Shown: positions 23,963 through 33,585, numbered from the stretch's first letter. The stretch: 64,000 bases of DNA from Thiobacillus sp. (GCA_018263115.1 JADFDC010000005.1:50172-114171), one strand, 5' to 3'. The notes: generated by a model from the letters alone, not told the origin. Translations and numbers: made by a program.

Positions 23963-25374
23963 CCCTGCAACTAGAATCCCGCATCAGCCGCTTTCTGAAA
24001 GACTGCGAGCAGCTCGCCCAGATCGCCGAGCCCGTGCTGATTTCCGGCAAAGTCACGCGCGTTGCCGGTCTGGTGGTGGAATGCATCGGTATCAAGCTGG
24101 CCGTTGGCAGCAGCTGCGTCATCATGATGAGCGACGGCAACCAGGTCGACGCTGAAGTGGTCGGATTTTCCAACGACCGCCTGTTCCTAATGCCGCACGG
24201 GCAAGTCAATGGCATCGAGCCCGGTGCTCCGGTGATTGCCGAAGACATTACCAGCAGCCTGCCCAAACCGGGCACGGTCAACCATCCCCGTAAACGCAGT
24301 TCCGACCGCGCCAAGCATTACCCCGTTGGTGAAGAGTTGCTGGGCCGGGTGCTGGACGGCATGGGCCGCCCGCTGGATGAACACGGTTCCGTTCACACCC
24401 AGCACATGCGCCCGCTGCACAGCCGTCCCTATAATCCGCTGGCGCGCGCGCCCATCGCGGAAATTCTCGATACCGGCGTCCGCGCCATCAACGCGCTGCT
24501 TACCGTTGGCCGCGGCCAGCGCATCGGCCTGTTTGCCGGCAGCGGCGTCGGCAAAAGCGTGCTGCTGGGCATGATGGCACGCTACACCTCGGCGGATGTC
24601 ATCGTCGTCGGACTGATTGGCGAACGCGGCCGTGAGGTCAAGGAATTCATCGAACACATACTCGGCCCGGAAGGCCTGGCCCGTTCCGTGGTTGTCGCCG
24701 CACCAGCAGATACATCACCATTGATGCGATTGCAGGGTGCCGCCTACGCCACCACCATCGCCGAATACTTTCGTGATGAAGGCAAGAACGTCCTGCTCAT
24801 CATGGATTCGATCACCCGCTATGCCATGGCCCAGCGTGAAATCGCACTGGCCATCGGCGAACCGCCCGCATCCAAAGGCTACCCTCCCTCCGTATTCGCC
24901 AAGATTCCGCAACTGATCGAGCGGGCCGGCAATGGCCGCGAAGGCAGCGGCTCCATCACCGCGTTCTATACCGTGCTGTCCGAAGGCGACGACCAGCAGG
25001 ACCCGATCGCCGACAGCGCACGTGCCATCCTCGACGGCCATATCGTGCTGTCGCGTACGCTGGCAGAGTCCGGCCACTATCCGGCCATCGACATCGAGGC
25101 GTCCATCAGCCGGGCCATGATCAATCTGGTTTCACCCGCGCATCAGGATGCCGCGCGCTACCTCAAGCAGTTGTACTCACGCTACCAGCGCAATCGCGAC
25201 CTGATTTCCGTCGGCGCCTACAAACCCGGTTCCGACCCGATGATTGACCAGGCGATCGAGGCTTATCCCGGCATCGAGGCCTTCCTGCAGCAGGAAATTC
25301 TGGAATGCGCCACCGTGCAGGACAGCATCGCTGAACTTGCAAACGCGCTGGAAAACACGGGCACTCATAAATGA
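23959..25374 (+). CDS. fliI: flagellar export ATPase FliI
   Basis: 471 residues. F1-ATPase-beta-like: Walker A GSGVGKS (about 193-199), Walker [11 protein letters not shown] (about 277-286), and the family signature [16 protein letters not shown]. It powers unfolding and entry of export substrates together with FliH and FliJ. Four-base ATGA overlaps with fliH upstream and fliJ downstream show tight coupling. Confidence 0.98.
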   Translation: MTLQLESRISRFLKDCEQLAQIAEPVLISGKVTRVAGLVVECIGIKLAVGSSCVIMMSDGNQVDAEVVGFSNDRLFLMPHGQVNGIEPGAPVIAEDITSSLPKPGTVNHPRKRSSDRAKHYPVGEELLGRVLDGMGRPLDEHGSVHTQHMRPLHSRPYNPLARAPIAEILDTGVRAINALLTVGRGQRIGLFAGSGVGKSVLLGMMARYTSADVIVVGLIGERGREVKEFIEHILGPEGLARSVVVAAPADTSPLMRLQGAAYATTIAEYFRDEGKNVLLIMDSITRYAMAQREIALAIGEPPASKGYPPSVFAKIPQLIERAGNGREGSGSITAFYTVLSEGDDQQDPIADSARAILDGHIVLSRTLAESGHYPAIDIEASISRAMINLVSPAHQDAARYLKQLYSRYQRNRDLISVGAYKPGSDPMIDQAIEAYPGIEAFLQQEILECATVQDSIAELANALENTGTHK

Positions 25375-25829
25375 TGAAACGCAGCACGCTTACCACCCTC
25401 ATCGAACTCGCGGGCGATGACAAGAGCAAGGCAGCAGAATTGCTTGCGCTTGCCGTGTCCGATCAGCGCCGCGCCGAAGCTACCCTTGGCACCCTGGTCG
25501 ATTACCTGTCCGGCTACCGGCAGGCCATGCAGAACAAGGCCAGCGCGGGCGCGACCGCCATCGAACTCAAGAACCAGCAGGCCTTTCTTGGCCAGCTTGA
25601 TCAGTTGATCGAAAAGCAGAAACGCCTGATTACCGCCTCAAACAGCAAGGTTGAAGCCTGCCAGGATGAATGGCGCGGCCATTTCCGCCGCGAGAAATCC
25701 TATGACCTTCTCGACAAGCGCCGGCAGGCGGCCGAGTCCGCACGCCAGCTCAAGCAGGAACAGAAACTGCTCGACGAACATGCCGCCCGCCAGCATCGGG
25801 GCAACCACCACCAGAACGACCACTCCTGA
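25371..25829 (+). CDS. fliJ: flagellar export protein FliJ
   Basis: 152 residues, nearly all helical, forming the two-stranded coiled coil expected of FliJ ([60 protein letters not shown]). It contacts FliI and FlhA and helps recycle chaperones. The C terminus is His/Asn-rich. It overlaps fliI by four bases and lies nine bases before fliK. Confidence 0.93.
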   Translation: MMKRSTLTTLIELAGDDKSKAAELLALAVSDQRRAEATLGTLVDYLSGYRQAMQNKASAGATAIELKNQQAFLGQLDQLIEKQKRLITASNSKVEACQDEWRGHFRREKSYDLLDKRRQAAESARQLKQEQKLLDEHAARQHRGNHHQNDHS

Positions 25830-25838
25830 CAGGATGCC

Positions 25839-27098
25839 ATGATGGATAACCTTGCGATCAATTCCCTGATGCCCGCCAATACGGATGCTTCCCAAACAAT
25901 CGGTACGGATGCAAATGCCGGAGACGGAAAAACCTTCATGGACGCGCTGTCCGGCCTGATGAAAAACGCTCACGGCAAAGAAGACAAACAGGAGACATCT
26001 GAAACCATCACGCCCGCCAAAGAAACGGCGAATGAAGTTACAGGGCAGGCCTACCCCGCAGCCGGTATCGCAGTCATGGTGTCTTCACTGGAACAGATTG
26101 CCACAAGCGAACCTGTCGATGAAACCATTACCCAGGCAATGGCCGGAATGGTTTCCACCAGCACAACTGGCGCAGGAGTTGATATGGCTGCTGACGAGTC
26201 TGCTTCCAGCGATCCGCTGCATGCCGGCAGCACAGGCATGGCAATGACCCAGGTCATGAATTCCAGGCTGGCGGTCGCTGCGCAATCCGTGTCAACAGCG
26301 CAATCCGCAGCCGCTCAATCAGCCGCAAGCGCGTCCGCCATCCTTGTCGACATGGAAGAAAAATCCAGAGCCAGCTCCGGAGAACTGGGATTGCCGGAAG
26401 GCAGGCTGCCAAATGAATCCGGGCGTGACGAATCCCGGTCTGATGAAAAATTCAGTCTGCAAAATCTTGCGGACTCCCGTCAGGCCGCCCAGGATCGCAC
26501 AATGAAGTCGCAATCTGCCTCGCAGGAACTGCGTGCCAGCGAACGCCAGGCGGCTCGCGAACCGGGCACGCAAAACCTCTCGTCTCAGGGAATTGCCAGT
26601 CAGTTCCAGGCCGCGTTTCAACTGGGGGCAACCCAACCAGCTGCCACGGACAACGTATTGACCAGCCAGATCGCTCCCCGGGTGGGCGCACCCGGATGGT
26701 CCGAGGCAATGGGGCAGAGAATAGTCATGATGGCCTCGGAACATGTTCAGCAGGCGGAAATCCGGCTTAATCCGGAAGGGCTGGGACCCATGCAGGTGGT
26801 GTTGAGTCTGGAAAAAGGCGCCGCGGACGTTCAGTTCCTGGCCCATGACGCCCAGGTCCGCGAAGCACTTCAGGCCGCCTTGCCCAAATTGCAGGAAATG
26901 CTGACCAGTGCCGGATTCAGCCTTGACAGGGTCAGCATCGATTCCGGATCGGCGAAAAACCAGAACCCTCAGGGGAGCGCCGGGCAGTTCCAGCAACAAC
27001 GCCACGAAGCCGGTCAGGACGACGAAGGGCCGGTTTCCATGCCAGCCTCACGCATTGTGGTGCAAACCCGGCCGGGCCGGATCGATACCTTCGCCTGA
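25839..27098 (+). CDS. fliK: flagellar hook-length control protein FliK
   Basis: 419 residues. A long Ala/Ser/Gln-rich ruler region (1-290) is followed by the C-terminal switch domain (about 300-375: EIRLNPEGLGPMQVVLSLEK, AHDAQVREALQAALPKLQEM). FliK measures the hook and tells FlhB to switch to filament export. It is the canonical copy, in place after fliJ; a FliK-like paralogue is at 17707. A repeat-filled gap of about 240 bases separates it from fliL. Confidence 0.94.
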   Translation: MMDNLAINSLMPANTDASQTIGTDANAGDGKTFMDALSGLMKNAHGKEDKQETSETITPAKETANEVTGQAYPAAGIAVMVSSLEQIATSEPVDETITQAMAGMVSTSTTGAGVDMAADESASSDPLHAGSTGMAMTQVMNSRLAVAAQSVSTAQSAAAQSAASASAILVDMEEKSRASSGELGLPEGRLPNESGRDESRSDEKFSLQNLADSRQAAQDRTMKSQSASQELRASERQAAREPGTQNLSSQGIASQFQAAFQLGATQPAATDNVLTSQIAPRVGAPGWSEAMGQRIVMMASEHVQQAEIRLNPEGLGPMQVVLSLEKGAADVQFLAHDAQVREALQAALPKLQEMLTSAGFSLDRVSIDSGSAKNQNPQGSAGQFQQQRHEAGQDDEGPVSMPASRIVVQTRPGRIDTFA

Positions 27099-27115
27099 CT
27101 TCCGCGCGGCATCTG

Positions 27116-27236
27116 AAAATCCCCCCAACCCCCCTTTATCAAGGGGGGCTGGATACTTACCCCCTTGATAAAGGGGGTGGCAAGCCATGCGAGCCGGGGG
27201 ATTTTGGGGTGGCAAGCCATGCGAGCCGGGGGATTC
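27116..27236. repeat. dispersed palindromic repeat, family A, copy 2
   Basis: Same layout as copy 1: AATCCCCCC, CCCCCCTTTATCAAGGGGGG, spacer, CCCCCTTGATAAAGGGGG, then GTGGCAAGCCATGCGAGCCG and GGGGATT. The right end is duplicated in tandem (about 27177-27205 and 27208-27236). It fills the fliK-fliL gap. Confidence 0.88.
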
Positions 27237-27339
27237 TTTAGCGGAAAGTAAGGCAGAAATCCCGCGCTAATCCCGCGATGGTTTTGGCTTGCGCCAGCCA
27301 ATAATTCAGCCATGAATTGCCAACCTTCAAGGAGTCAAC

Positions 27340-27834
27340 ATGGCTAAAGCAGCAGCCGCGCCGGCAGGCGACACCGCCGCACCCAAGTCAAAGAAGAAAC
27401 TGATGATATTCGCCATCGTGGGCGTGGCCGCGCTCGCCGCCGGTGGCGGTGGCGCATGGTTCTTCATGTCACAGAAAGATGACGGGCACAAGCAGGAAGC
27501 CAAGCACGAGCCGCCGGCCCCGCCCGTGTTCATGGCGCCGGAGACATTTACGGTCAACCTGCAACCCGAAGGCGAAGAACAATATCTCCAGGTCGGACTG
27601 GTCGTTCAGGTCAAGGATCAGGAGGCTTCGGACAAGATGAAGCTCTACATGCCGCAAATCCGCAGCCGCCTGCTGATGCTGCTGTCGAGCAAGAAAGCAT
27701 CTGAAATCACGGACATGCCCGGCAAGAACAAGCTGATCGAGGAAGTCATCGCGCAGATCAAGCAGCCATTCGCGCAGGGCGAAGAACCCCTGCAGGTCAG
27801 CAGCGTTCACTTCACGGATTTCATCATCCAGTAA
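27340..27834 (+). CDS. fliL: flagellar basal body-associated protein FliL
   Basis: 164 residues. A Lys-rich N terminus, one membrane segment (about 20-42) and a periplasmic SPFH-like domain (FTVNLQPEGEEQYLQVGLVV; IRSRLLMLLSSKKASEI; ending VHFTDFIIQ). FliL surrounds the stator and supports torque under load. ATG 27340 follows AAGGAG. It starts the second part of the operon, 12 bases before fliM. Confidence 0.96.
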   Translation: MAKAAAAPAGDTAAPKSKKKLMIFAIVGVAALAAGGGGAWFFMSQKDDGHKQEAKHEPPAPPVFMAPETFTVNLQPEGEEQYLQVGLVVQVKDQEASDKMKLYMPQIRSRLLMLLSSKKASEITDMPGKNKLIEEVIAQIKQPFAQGEEPLQVSSVHFTDFIIQ

Positions 27835-27846
27835 TCGATCCTCGAC

Positions 27847-28863
27847 ATGGAAGAAGAAAAGGAATTTCTTTCGCAGGATGAAGTCGATGCCCTGCTGGAC
27901 GGCATAGGCGGTGAAGGCGCCGCAAGCGATGGCGCCCCGCTTCCGCAAGGCGATATCCGGCCATACGACCCGACAAGCCGGGATTATCTGGCCGAAACGC
28001 GTCTGCCCGTGCTGGAAAACATCAATGAGAAATTCTCCCGTGCGCTGCGCATCGCGCTATCCGAATTTCTCAAGATCAATTGCGATCTGACGATATCGCC
28101 CATCCGCATCATGAAATACGCGGAACTGGTGCATGGCATTCCGGCAATCACCGGTATCAGTGTATTCAGCCTGGTTCCCCTGACAGGATACGGCGCGCTG
28201 TTCATCGATCACAACACCACGGCAGTCTTCATCGATTCGCTGTTTGGCGGCGGCGGCCGCGCGGGCAAGGATCTTGCCAGCCGTGCATACACCCCCATCG
28301 AAGTACGCGTGGTGGAAAAAGTCAGCCTGCTGATTCTGGAGTGCTATCAAAAATTCTGGACTGACGTACACCCCGTGGAATTTTCCTACCTTAAAACCGA
28401 AACTGAAAAACAGTTCGTCAGCATTTGCAGGCCGGAAGATCCGGTCGTCATGGTCTCACTCAACATCAAGATCAACCAGTCCGGCGGCGAGGTCATTATT
28501 TGCCTGCCCTTTGCCGCTTTTGAACCCATCCTCTCCTTGCTTGCAAAGGCCACGGATGAGGAAAACGCAAGTGCCGACCGCAACTGGCTCAGGCTGCTTT
28601 CCGCCCAGGTGCAAAGCGCCGAAGTGGAACTCAATGCCAACCTGGGTACTGCAACCATTCCCTTGCGCCAGATTCTGGAAATGCAGCCAGGTGATTTCAT
28701 CCCCATCAGCGTCCCCAGCACTGTCAGCGCGATGGTCGACGGATTTCCCCTGATGGATTGCAACTTCGGCATATCCAACGGCCAATATTCATTACGCGTG
28801 GAAAAAATCATTCCGCAAAACCAGCAGGAGAACCTACATGGAAGCCACAATGGAAACCGGTAA
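27847..28863 (+). CDS. fliM: flagellar motor switch protein FliM
   Basis: 338 residues. The N-terminal CheY-P binding peptide LSQDEVDALLDGI is at residues 8-20. The middle CheC-like domain (VHGIPAITGISVFSLVPLTG; GGGRAGKDLASRAYTPIE) binds FliG, and the C-terminal SpoA domain pairs with FliN. It receives phosphorylated CheY from the system at 31832-40869. The 3' end overlaps fliN by 26 bases. Confidence 0.98.
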   Translation: MEEEKEFLSQDEVDALLDGIGGEGAASDGAPLPQGDIRPYDPTSRDYLAETRLPVLENINEKFSRALRIALSEFLKINCDLTISPIRIMKYAELVHGIPAITGISVFSLVPLTGYGALFIDHNTTAVFIDSLFGGGGRAGKDLASRAYTPIEVRVVEKVSLLILECYQKFWTDVHPVEFSYLKTETEKQFVSICRPEDPVVMVSLNIKINQSGGEVIICLPFAAFEPILSLLAKATDEENASADRNWLRLLSAQVQSAEVELNANLGTATIPLRQILEMQPGDFIPISVPSTVSAMVDGFPLMDCNFGISNGQYSLRVEKIIPQNQQENLHGSHNGNR

Positions 28864-29227
28864 CGAAGAAACCCTGTCCGCCGAGGCAGAAGTTGTTACC
28901 CAGGAAGGCTCGCTCACCAAACCGCTGTTCAAGCCACTTTCCGGACAGGGCGCCAGCGGCGCGTCGAACGATATCGACATGATCCTCGATATCCCGGTGC
29001 TGCTGACGGTTGAGCTCGGCCGGACAAAAATCTCGATCAAAAATCTGCTGCAACTCTCGCAGGGATCGGTCGTTGAATTGAATGCCATGGCCGGCGACCC
29101 GCTCGACATTCTGGTCAACGGCACGCTGGTCGCGCAAGGCGAGGCCGTCATGGTTGATGACCGGCTTGGCATCCGCCTGACCGATGTCATCACCCCGGCT
29201 GAACGCATCCGGAAACTGAATCAATGA
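28838..29227 (+). CDS. fliN: flagellar motor switch protein FliN
   Basis: 129 residues. A variable N terminus (1-45) precedes the SpoA domain (MILDIPVLLTVELGRTKISI; LSQGSVVELNAMAGDPLDIL; GIRLTDVITPAERIRKL). It forms the lower C ring and the docking site for FliH. ATG 28838 follows AGGAG inside the end of fliM (26-base overlap); it overlaps fliO by four bases. Confidence 0.97.
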   Translation: MEATMETGNEETLSAEAEVVTQEGSLTKPLFKPLSGQGASGASNDIDMILDIPVLLTVELGRTKISIKNLLQLSQGSVVELNAMAGDPLDILVNGTLVAQGEAVMVDDRLGIRLTDVITPAERIRKLNQ

Positions 29228-29658
29228 ACTGGATGAAGTTTGCCATCGTTCTGTCTGGCCTGATGGCTCATGCGACCATGGCGGCCGATGTGGCCACTGC
29301 TCCGGCCGCCCAGGCTAGCGTCTCAACGGCAGGCGGCCTGTTCAGCGTACTGTTCGGCCTGATCGCCGTCATCGCCATGATTGTCGGACTGGCCTGGATG
29401 GCACGTCGGTTTGGCATGATGCACCCGCGGGACAATGCCCTGATTCAGGTGGTCGGCTCCGCCTCGCTCGGCACGCGCGAACGCGTCGCCATCGTTCAGG
29501 TTCAGGATTCATGGATCGTGGTGGGCGTCTCGTCCGCCGGCGTCACATCGCTCGCGACCATGCCCAAGGGCAATGTGTCCTTACCTCCAGGGTTTGCCTC
29601 GCCCGCGGGTTTCGCCGAACGGATGAAGGCCATGCTGGAAATAAAAAATGCTCGTTAA
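29224..29658 (+). CDS. fliO: flagellar biosynthetic protein FliO
   Basis: 144 residues. A signal-like N terminus (about 1-20, ending HATMA-A) and a membrane segment (about 37-58, [20 protein letters not shown]) precede a basic cytoplasmic domain (STRERV-like: [20 protein letters not shown]). FliO helps FliP assemble in the export gate. It overlaps fliN by four bases. The last codons overlap the first possible ATG of fliP (29648), just ahead of a family A repeat. Confidence 0.93.
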   Translation: MNWMKFAIVLSGLMAHATMAADVATAPAAQASVSTAGGLFSVLFGLIAVIAMIVGLAWMARRFGMMHPRDNALIQVVGSASLGTRERVAIVQVQDSWIVVGVSSAGVTSLATMPKGNVSLPPGFASPAGFAERMKAMLEIKNAR

Positions 29659-30484
29659 AATCCCCCGGCTCACTTCATTCGCCACCCCCTTTATCAAGGG
29701 GGTAGAAAAGGAGCCCCCCTTGACAAAGGGGGGGTGGGGGGATTTTTCGAAAGCAGTCATTTTCACCCTGGCCAACCTGATGCTTCCCACCCTGGCCTTC
29801 GCCGCCCCGGAAGGCCTGCCTGCCTGGACCAGTACCCCTTCGCCCGGCGGCGGACAGACCTATTCGCTCAGCCTGCAAACGCTGCTTCTGCTCACTTCGC
29901 TGAGCTTCCTGCCGGCCATGCTGTTGATGATGACCAGCTTTACCCGCATCATCATCGTACTGTCGCTGCTACGGCATGCGCTTGGTACGCAATCGTCTCC
30001 ACCCACCCAGGTCCTGATCGGCCTGTCACTCTTCCTGACTTTCTTTGTCATGGGTCCGACACTGGACAAGATTTACGTCGATGCTTATCAGCCCTATTCC
30101 GAGAACAGGATCGGCTTCAACGACGCCATCGACAAGGGCGCCGCGCCGCTCAAGACCTTCATGCTGCGTCAGACCCGCGAAACCGATCTGGCCCTGTTCG
30201 CCAAACTATCCCGCGCGCCGCAATTGAAGGGGCCGGAAGATATCACCATGCGCGTGCTGATCCCCGCCTACATCACCAGCGAACTGAAAACCGCATTTCA
30301 GATCGGCTTCGCTGTCTTCATCCCATTTCTCATCATCGACCTGGTCGTCGCCAGCGTCCTGATGTCCATGGGCATGATGATGGTGTCGCCAGTCATGATC
30401 TCGCTGCCATTCAAGATCATTTTGTTCGTGCTGGTGGACGGCTGGACGCTGCTGATCGGTTCACTGGCGCAAAGTTTCTTGTAA
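29648..30484 (+). CDS. fliP: flagellar export gate protein FliP, N terminus derived from a repeat
   Basis: FliP core is complete from about 29850: [55 protein letters not shown] and [20 protein letters not shown], four membrane helices in all. It builds the FliPQR pore. The start is uncertain. From ATG 29648 the first 35 residues are a translation of a family A repeat ([15 protein letters not shown]...[11 protein letters not shown]), then the signal peptide ([17 protein letters not shown]). A TTG at 29720 inside the repeat has AAGGAG seven bases upstream and would give a normal-length signal peptide, so it may be the true start (254 residues). Confidence 0.92.
   Translation: MLVKIPRLTSFATPFIKGVEKEPPLTKGGWGDFSKAVIFTLANLMLPTLAFAAPEGLPAWTSTPSPGGGQTYSLSLQTLLLLTSLSFLPAMLLMMTSFTRIIIVLSLLRHALGTQSSPPTQVLIGLSLFLTFFVMGPTLDKIYVDAYQPYSENRIGFNDAIDKGAAPLKTFMLRQTRETDLALFAKLSRAPQLKGPEDITMRVLIPAYITSELKTAFQIGFAVFIPFLIIDLVVASVLMSMGMMMVSPVMISLPFKIILFVLVDGWTLLIGSLAQSFL
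29658..29747. repeat. dispersed palindromic repeat, family A, copy 3 (within fliP frame)
   Basis: AAATCCCCCGGCTCACTTC, CCCCCTTTATCAAGGGGG, a spacer carrying AAGGAG, CCCCCCTTGACAAAGGGGGG and GGGGGGATTTTT. It lies between the fliO stop and the fliP signal-peptide codons, in frame with fliP. Confidence 0.88.
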
Positions 30485-30494
30485 GGAGAATGCA

Positions 30495-30764
30495 ATGACC
30501 CCCGAAAGCGTAATGACCCTTGGCCGCCAGGGCATGGAAGTCATGCTCATGATCTCCGCCCCCCTGCTCATCGTGACTTTGGTCGTTGGCCTGATCATCG
30601 GGGTATTCCAGGCTGCCACCCAGATCAATGATGCCAGCCTGTCCTTCGTGCCCAAGCTTGTCGCCGTCATCGCCTCGCTCATCATCGCCGGACCCTGGAT
30701 ACTCACCATCATGACGGATTACATGCGCAGGCTGCTGACTGATCTACCGGGGTTGATAGGCTAG
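30495..30764 (+). CDS. fliQ: flagellar export gate protein FliQ
   Basis: 89 residues, the standard length. Two membrane hairpin helices (VMLMISAPLLIVTLVVGLII; LSFVPKLVAVIASLIIAGPW). It packs with FliP and FliR in the export gate. ATG 30495 follows AAGGAG; it lies 10 bases after fliP. Family A and other repeats separate it from fliR. Confidence 0.97.
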   Translation: MTPESVMTLGRQGMEVMLMISAPLLIVTLVVGLIIGVFQAATQINDASLSFVPKLVAVIASLIIAGPWILTIMTDYMRRLLTDLPGLIG

Positions 30765-30784
30765 GGGAAAAGCATGTGCCATGC

Positions 30785-30874
30785 GAAATCCCCCCCACCC
30801 CCCTTTATCAAGGGGGGCTCATTTACCACCCCCTTGACAAAGGGGGTGGCGAGCAAGGCGAGCCGGGGGATTTA
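30785..30874. repeat. dispersed palindromic repeat, family A, copy 4
   Basis: GAAATCCCCCCC, CCCCCCTTTATCAAGGGGGG, spacer, CCCCCTTGACAAAGGGGG, GTGGCGAGCAAGGCGAGCCG and GGGGATTT. This is the most complete copy. It opens the 244-base fliQ-fliR gap. Confidence 0.9.
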
Positions 30875-30900
30875 ATAGTGGAAATCGAAGCGAGTTGGGC

Positions 30901-30943
30901 AGGAGCACCCTTGGGTACGATTGCCAATCGCAGGCAAGCCTGC
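30901..30943. repeat. REP-like repeat, family B, copy 1
   Basis: AGGAGCACCCTTGGG and GCAGGCAAGCCTGC are the same two modules found at 41116-41186, in different order and orientation. The form recalls Pseudomonas-type REP sequences with AGGAGC cores. A CGCGCCTCTGCGCCTCTGCG stretch follows at about 30970-30989, just ahead of fliR. Confidence 0.65.
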
Positions 30944-31008
30944 ACTTATAACCTGTACATGAATGCCTCCGCGCCTCTGCGCCTCTGCGTTCATTATTCT
31001 CCCGTTCC

Positions 31009-31800
31009 ATGATCAGCGTCACCGACGCCCAGATCAACACCTGGCTGGCCACCCTGCTGTGGCCGCTGGCGCGCGTACTCGGTCTGATCATGGCCGCGCC
31101 GGTCATCGGCCATGGCAGCGTACCCGCGCGCATCAAGGTTAGCCTGGGCGTTTTTATTACCCTGATCATCGTGCCCGCGCTGCCGCCTTTGCCGGAAATC
31201 CAGGTGGCAAGTGCCGGCGGCATTTTCATTCTGGTCATGCAGGTTCTGATAGGCGTTGCCATGGGGCTCGTCATGCGGCTGGCATTTTCTGCGGTCGAAA
31301 TGGCGGGCGAAGTCATCGGCCTGCAAATGGGGCTGGGCTTCGCCAGTTTTTTTGATCCGCAAAGCGGAAGCAACCTCAATACGCTTTCCAGTTTTCTGGG
31401 CTTGCTTGCCTCGCTGGCCTTTCTGGCCATCAACGGTCACCTGCTTCTGCTGGGCGCCCTGGCGGAAAGTTTCTCGGCCTTGCCGGTTTCAAGCCAGGCG
31501 CTGCCTGGCAGCGGCATGCTGGCAATCGCCAAATCGGGCAGCATCATATTCAATTACGGCGTGCTGATCGCATTGCCGTTGATCGCCATTTTGCTCATGA
31601 CCAACCTGGCACTGGCCATCCTCACCCGCTCCGCGCCTCAACTCAATATTTTCGCGGTTGGTTTTCCCATTACCCTTGGCGTGGGCCTGATAACGTTTGA
31701 CCTTTCGCTGCCTTACCTCGCCGGCCAGACCAGCACATTGTTCCAGTCAGTTTTGCAATCCCTGGAAAACATCATCACCACGCTGGCGTCCCGAGTCTGA
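31009..31800 (+). CDS. fliR: flagellar export gate protein FliR
   Basis: 263 residues with about six membrane helices (ITLIIVPALPPLPEI; FILVMQVLIGVAMGLVMRLA; GEVIGLQMGLGFASFFDPQS; FAVGFPITLGVGLITFDLSL). It completes the FliPQR gate. No normal binding site is seen before ATG 31009 (CTCCCGTTCC), unlike all its neighbours, and the gap upstream is made of repeats, so expression may depend on read-through or a shifted signal. It converges on cheB with a 31-base gap that has no clear terminator. Confidence 0.96.
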   Translation: MISVTDAQINTWLATLLWPLARVLGLIMAAPVIGHGSVPARIKVSLGVFITLIIVPALPPLPEIQVASAGGIFILVMQVLIGVAMGLVMRLAFSAVEMAGEVIGLQMGLGFASFFDPQSGSNLNTLSSFLGLLASLAFLAINGHLLLLGALAESFSALPVSSQALPGSGMLAIAKSGSIIFNYGVLIALPLIAILLMTNLALAILTRSAPQLNIFAVGFPITLGVGLITFDLSLPYLAGQTSTLFQSVLQSLENIITTLASRV

Positions 31801-31831
31801 CCAGCAAGCCTTCGAATCGACCAACTGGGGG

Positions 31832-32962
31832 TTACGCCTGTCCCTCACGCTTTTCCACTACAAGCTGCGCCAGAACCCGTTCCGGCAATCCTGAAAGCGG
31901 CATCACTTCATGTGTCGCGCCCAGTTCGATCGCAGCCTTGGGCATGCCGAATACCACGCAGCTCGACTCGTCCTGGGCCAGGTTGTAGGCGCCCGCTTCC
32001 TTCATTTTCAGCATGCCGGCAGCGCCATCCTTGCCCATGCCGGTGAGCATGACCCCGATGGCATTCTTGCCGACATACCTCGCGGCAGAATCAAACAGCA
32101 CATCCACCGAAGGACGATGACGATTGACCGGCTCGGACTGGGAAAGGTAGGTGTAATACAACCCGCCTGACTTGACTATCTGCAAATGCGAGTGCCCGGG
32201 GGCAACGTAGACATGGCCAGGTTGAATGCGCTCATTGTGCTCAGCCTCCTTCACATTCATCTGGCAGGTGGCGTTGAGTCTCCGCGCAAATGGACCGGTG
32301 AATTGCTCCGGCATGTGCTGGGCAATCAGAATGGCCGGGCTGTTAGGTGGCATCAACGACAGGAAATTGCGCACGGCTTCGGTCCCGCCGGTGGAACTGC
32401 CTATGAAAATGATTTTTCGTGAAGCCTGTACCCGACAGATTGGTTCGTCCATCGCATCCTGTTCAGCAACCTTTGTTGGTGATGCAGGCAAGGCACGCAC
32501 GGACTGAGAAAATTTGGGTTGCGACTCGACCATGTCGCGCAGCTTCATGGTTATCTCGGCTGCCATGGATCGCACTCCCTGAGGGGTTGCCATACTCTGC
32601 TTGAGAACAAAATCCATTGCCCCGAGTTCAAGTGCCTGCAGGGTCGCCCCGGATTCCGCGCTGGTCAGGCTGGATACCATCAATACCGGCATGGGGCGCA
32701 AGCGCATCAGTTTTTCAAGGAAATCAAGGCCGTTCATGCGCGGCATTTCCACATCCAGCGTAATTACGTCCGGATTCAATGCCTTGATCATCTCACGGGC
32801 GACATAGGGATCGGGCGCCGATCCGACGCATTCCATGTCCGGTTCGTTATTGATGATTTGTTCAAGCAGCCTGCACATGGAAGGCGAGTCATCGACTACC
32901 AAGACCCGGATTTTCCTTTTTGCGGATATACTGCGAAGGGCGGAAGCACTCACTTTTTCCAC
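31832..32962 (-). CDS. cheB: chemotaxis protein-glutamate methylesterase/deamidase CheB
   Basis: 376 residues. Receiver domain with VVDDS and phospho-acceptor Asp70 (VITLDVEMP), linker, and methylesterase domain with catalytic Ser190 (GSSTGG), His216 (AQHMPEQFT) and Asp312 (MGKDGAAG); spacings equal those of E. coli CheB. It removes methyl groups from the receptors and so drives adaptation. The start is GTG 32962, or GTG 32953, which has AGAGGTGG upstream. It overlaps cheD by 13 bases and is last in the chemotaxis operon. Confidence 0.97.
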   Translation of the reverse strand: MEKVSASALRSISAKRKIRVLVVDDSPSMCRLLEQIINNEPDMECVGSAPDPYVAREMIKALNPDVITLDVEMPRMNGLDFLEKLMRLRPMPVLMVSSLTSAESGATLQALELGAMDFVLKQSMATPQGVRSMAAEITMKLRDMVESQPKFSQSVRALPASPTKVAEQDAMDEPICRVQASRKIIFIGSSTGGTEAVRNFLSLMPPNSPAILIAQHMPEQFTGPFARRLNATCQMNVKEAEHNERIQPGHVYVAPGHSHLQIVKSGGLYYTYLSQSEPVNRHRPSVDVLFDSAARYVGKNAIGVMLTGMGKDGAAGMLKMKEAGAYNLAQDESSCVVFGMPKAAIELGATHEVMPLSGLPERVLAQLVVEKREGQA

Positions 32963-33585
32963 CTCTCAATCGGATAAGGCTGGAGCATTGGCTTTTGGCA
33001 AGCCGCGTAATCGCGATCGCGCAGCTGGATCGTGTCATTGGACAGATCCTTCAACTTGCGCATCATGACATGCCCCGTTGAAGGAAAGAAATACAGCTTG
33101 CGGGCGAAGCTTCCGCCCAGATTTTGCGCCGCCACATTAATACCTTCCGCTTTCAGGTATTCCAGGGCATATCTGGCATTGCGCTCGCCAATGTCGGTTT
33201 CCACCATGCTGCCAATCACGTGCGAACCGCCAAACAGCTTGGCTTCAAGGTTCTCGAATCTCGCGCCAGCCGAAAGTAGTTTCTCAATCAAAACCCTTAT
33301 GGCGGTTTCGCCATACAGCATGGATTGGCTCCCATCTCCACCCTTTTCACATACTGGCAGCATGAAGTGGTTCATTCCCCCCAAACCCGAGTATTTGTCC
33401 CAAAGGCAGGTCGCCACGCAAGAGCCCACAACGGTGACCAGAACAGAGTCGGCATCTGTAAAATAGTATTCTCCTGGCAACAGCTTGATTGCATCCCGAT
33501 TGAACCTTCGGTCAAAGTAGATCGTTTTCGCCAGTGCCTTTGTGTAAAGGGCCTCTACTTTTCCATCCATGTAGTTAGGCTGCAT
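32950..33585 (-). CDS. cheD: chemoreceptor glutamine deamidase CheD
   Basis: 211 residues from ATG 33585, which has AAGGAG five bases upstream. Catalytic Cys56 (VVGSCVATCLWD) and His73 (GGMNHFMLP) are present, as is the LFGGSHVIGSM region. It converts Gln to Glu in chemoreceptors before methylation. Together with CheR, CheB and a CheX-like protein this makes a non-enteric adaptation set. It overlaps cheR by 11 bases and cheB by 13. Confidence 0.95.
   Translation of the reverse strand: MQPNYMDGKVEALYTKALAKTIYFDRRFNRDAIKLLPGEYYFTDADSVLVTVVGSCVATCLWDKYSGLGGMNHFMLPVCEKGGDGSQSMLYGETAIRVLIEKLLSAGARFENLEAKLFGGSHVIGSMVETDIGERNARYALEYLKAEGINVAAQNLGGSFARKLYFFPSTGHVMMRKLKDLSNDTIQLRDRDYAACQKPMLQPYPIERWKK

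Noticed and set aside
27116..27236. Repeat-rich stretch as a CRISPR array or small gene
   Set aside because: Units are palindromes with no unique spacers of constant size, and frames through it give only repeat translations rich in Pro and Gly.
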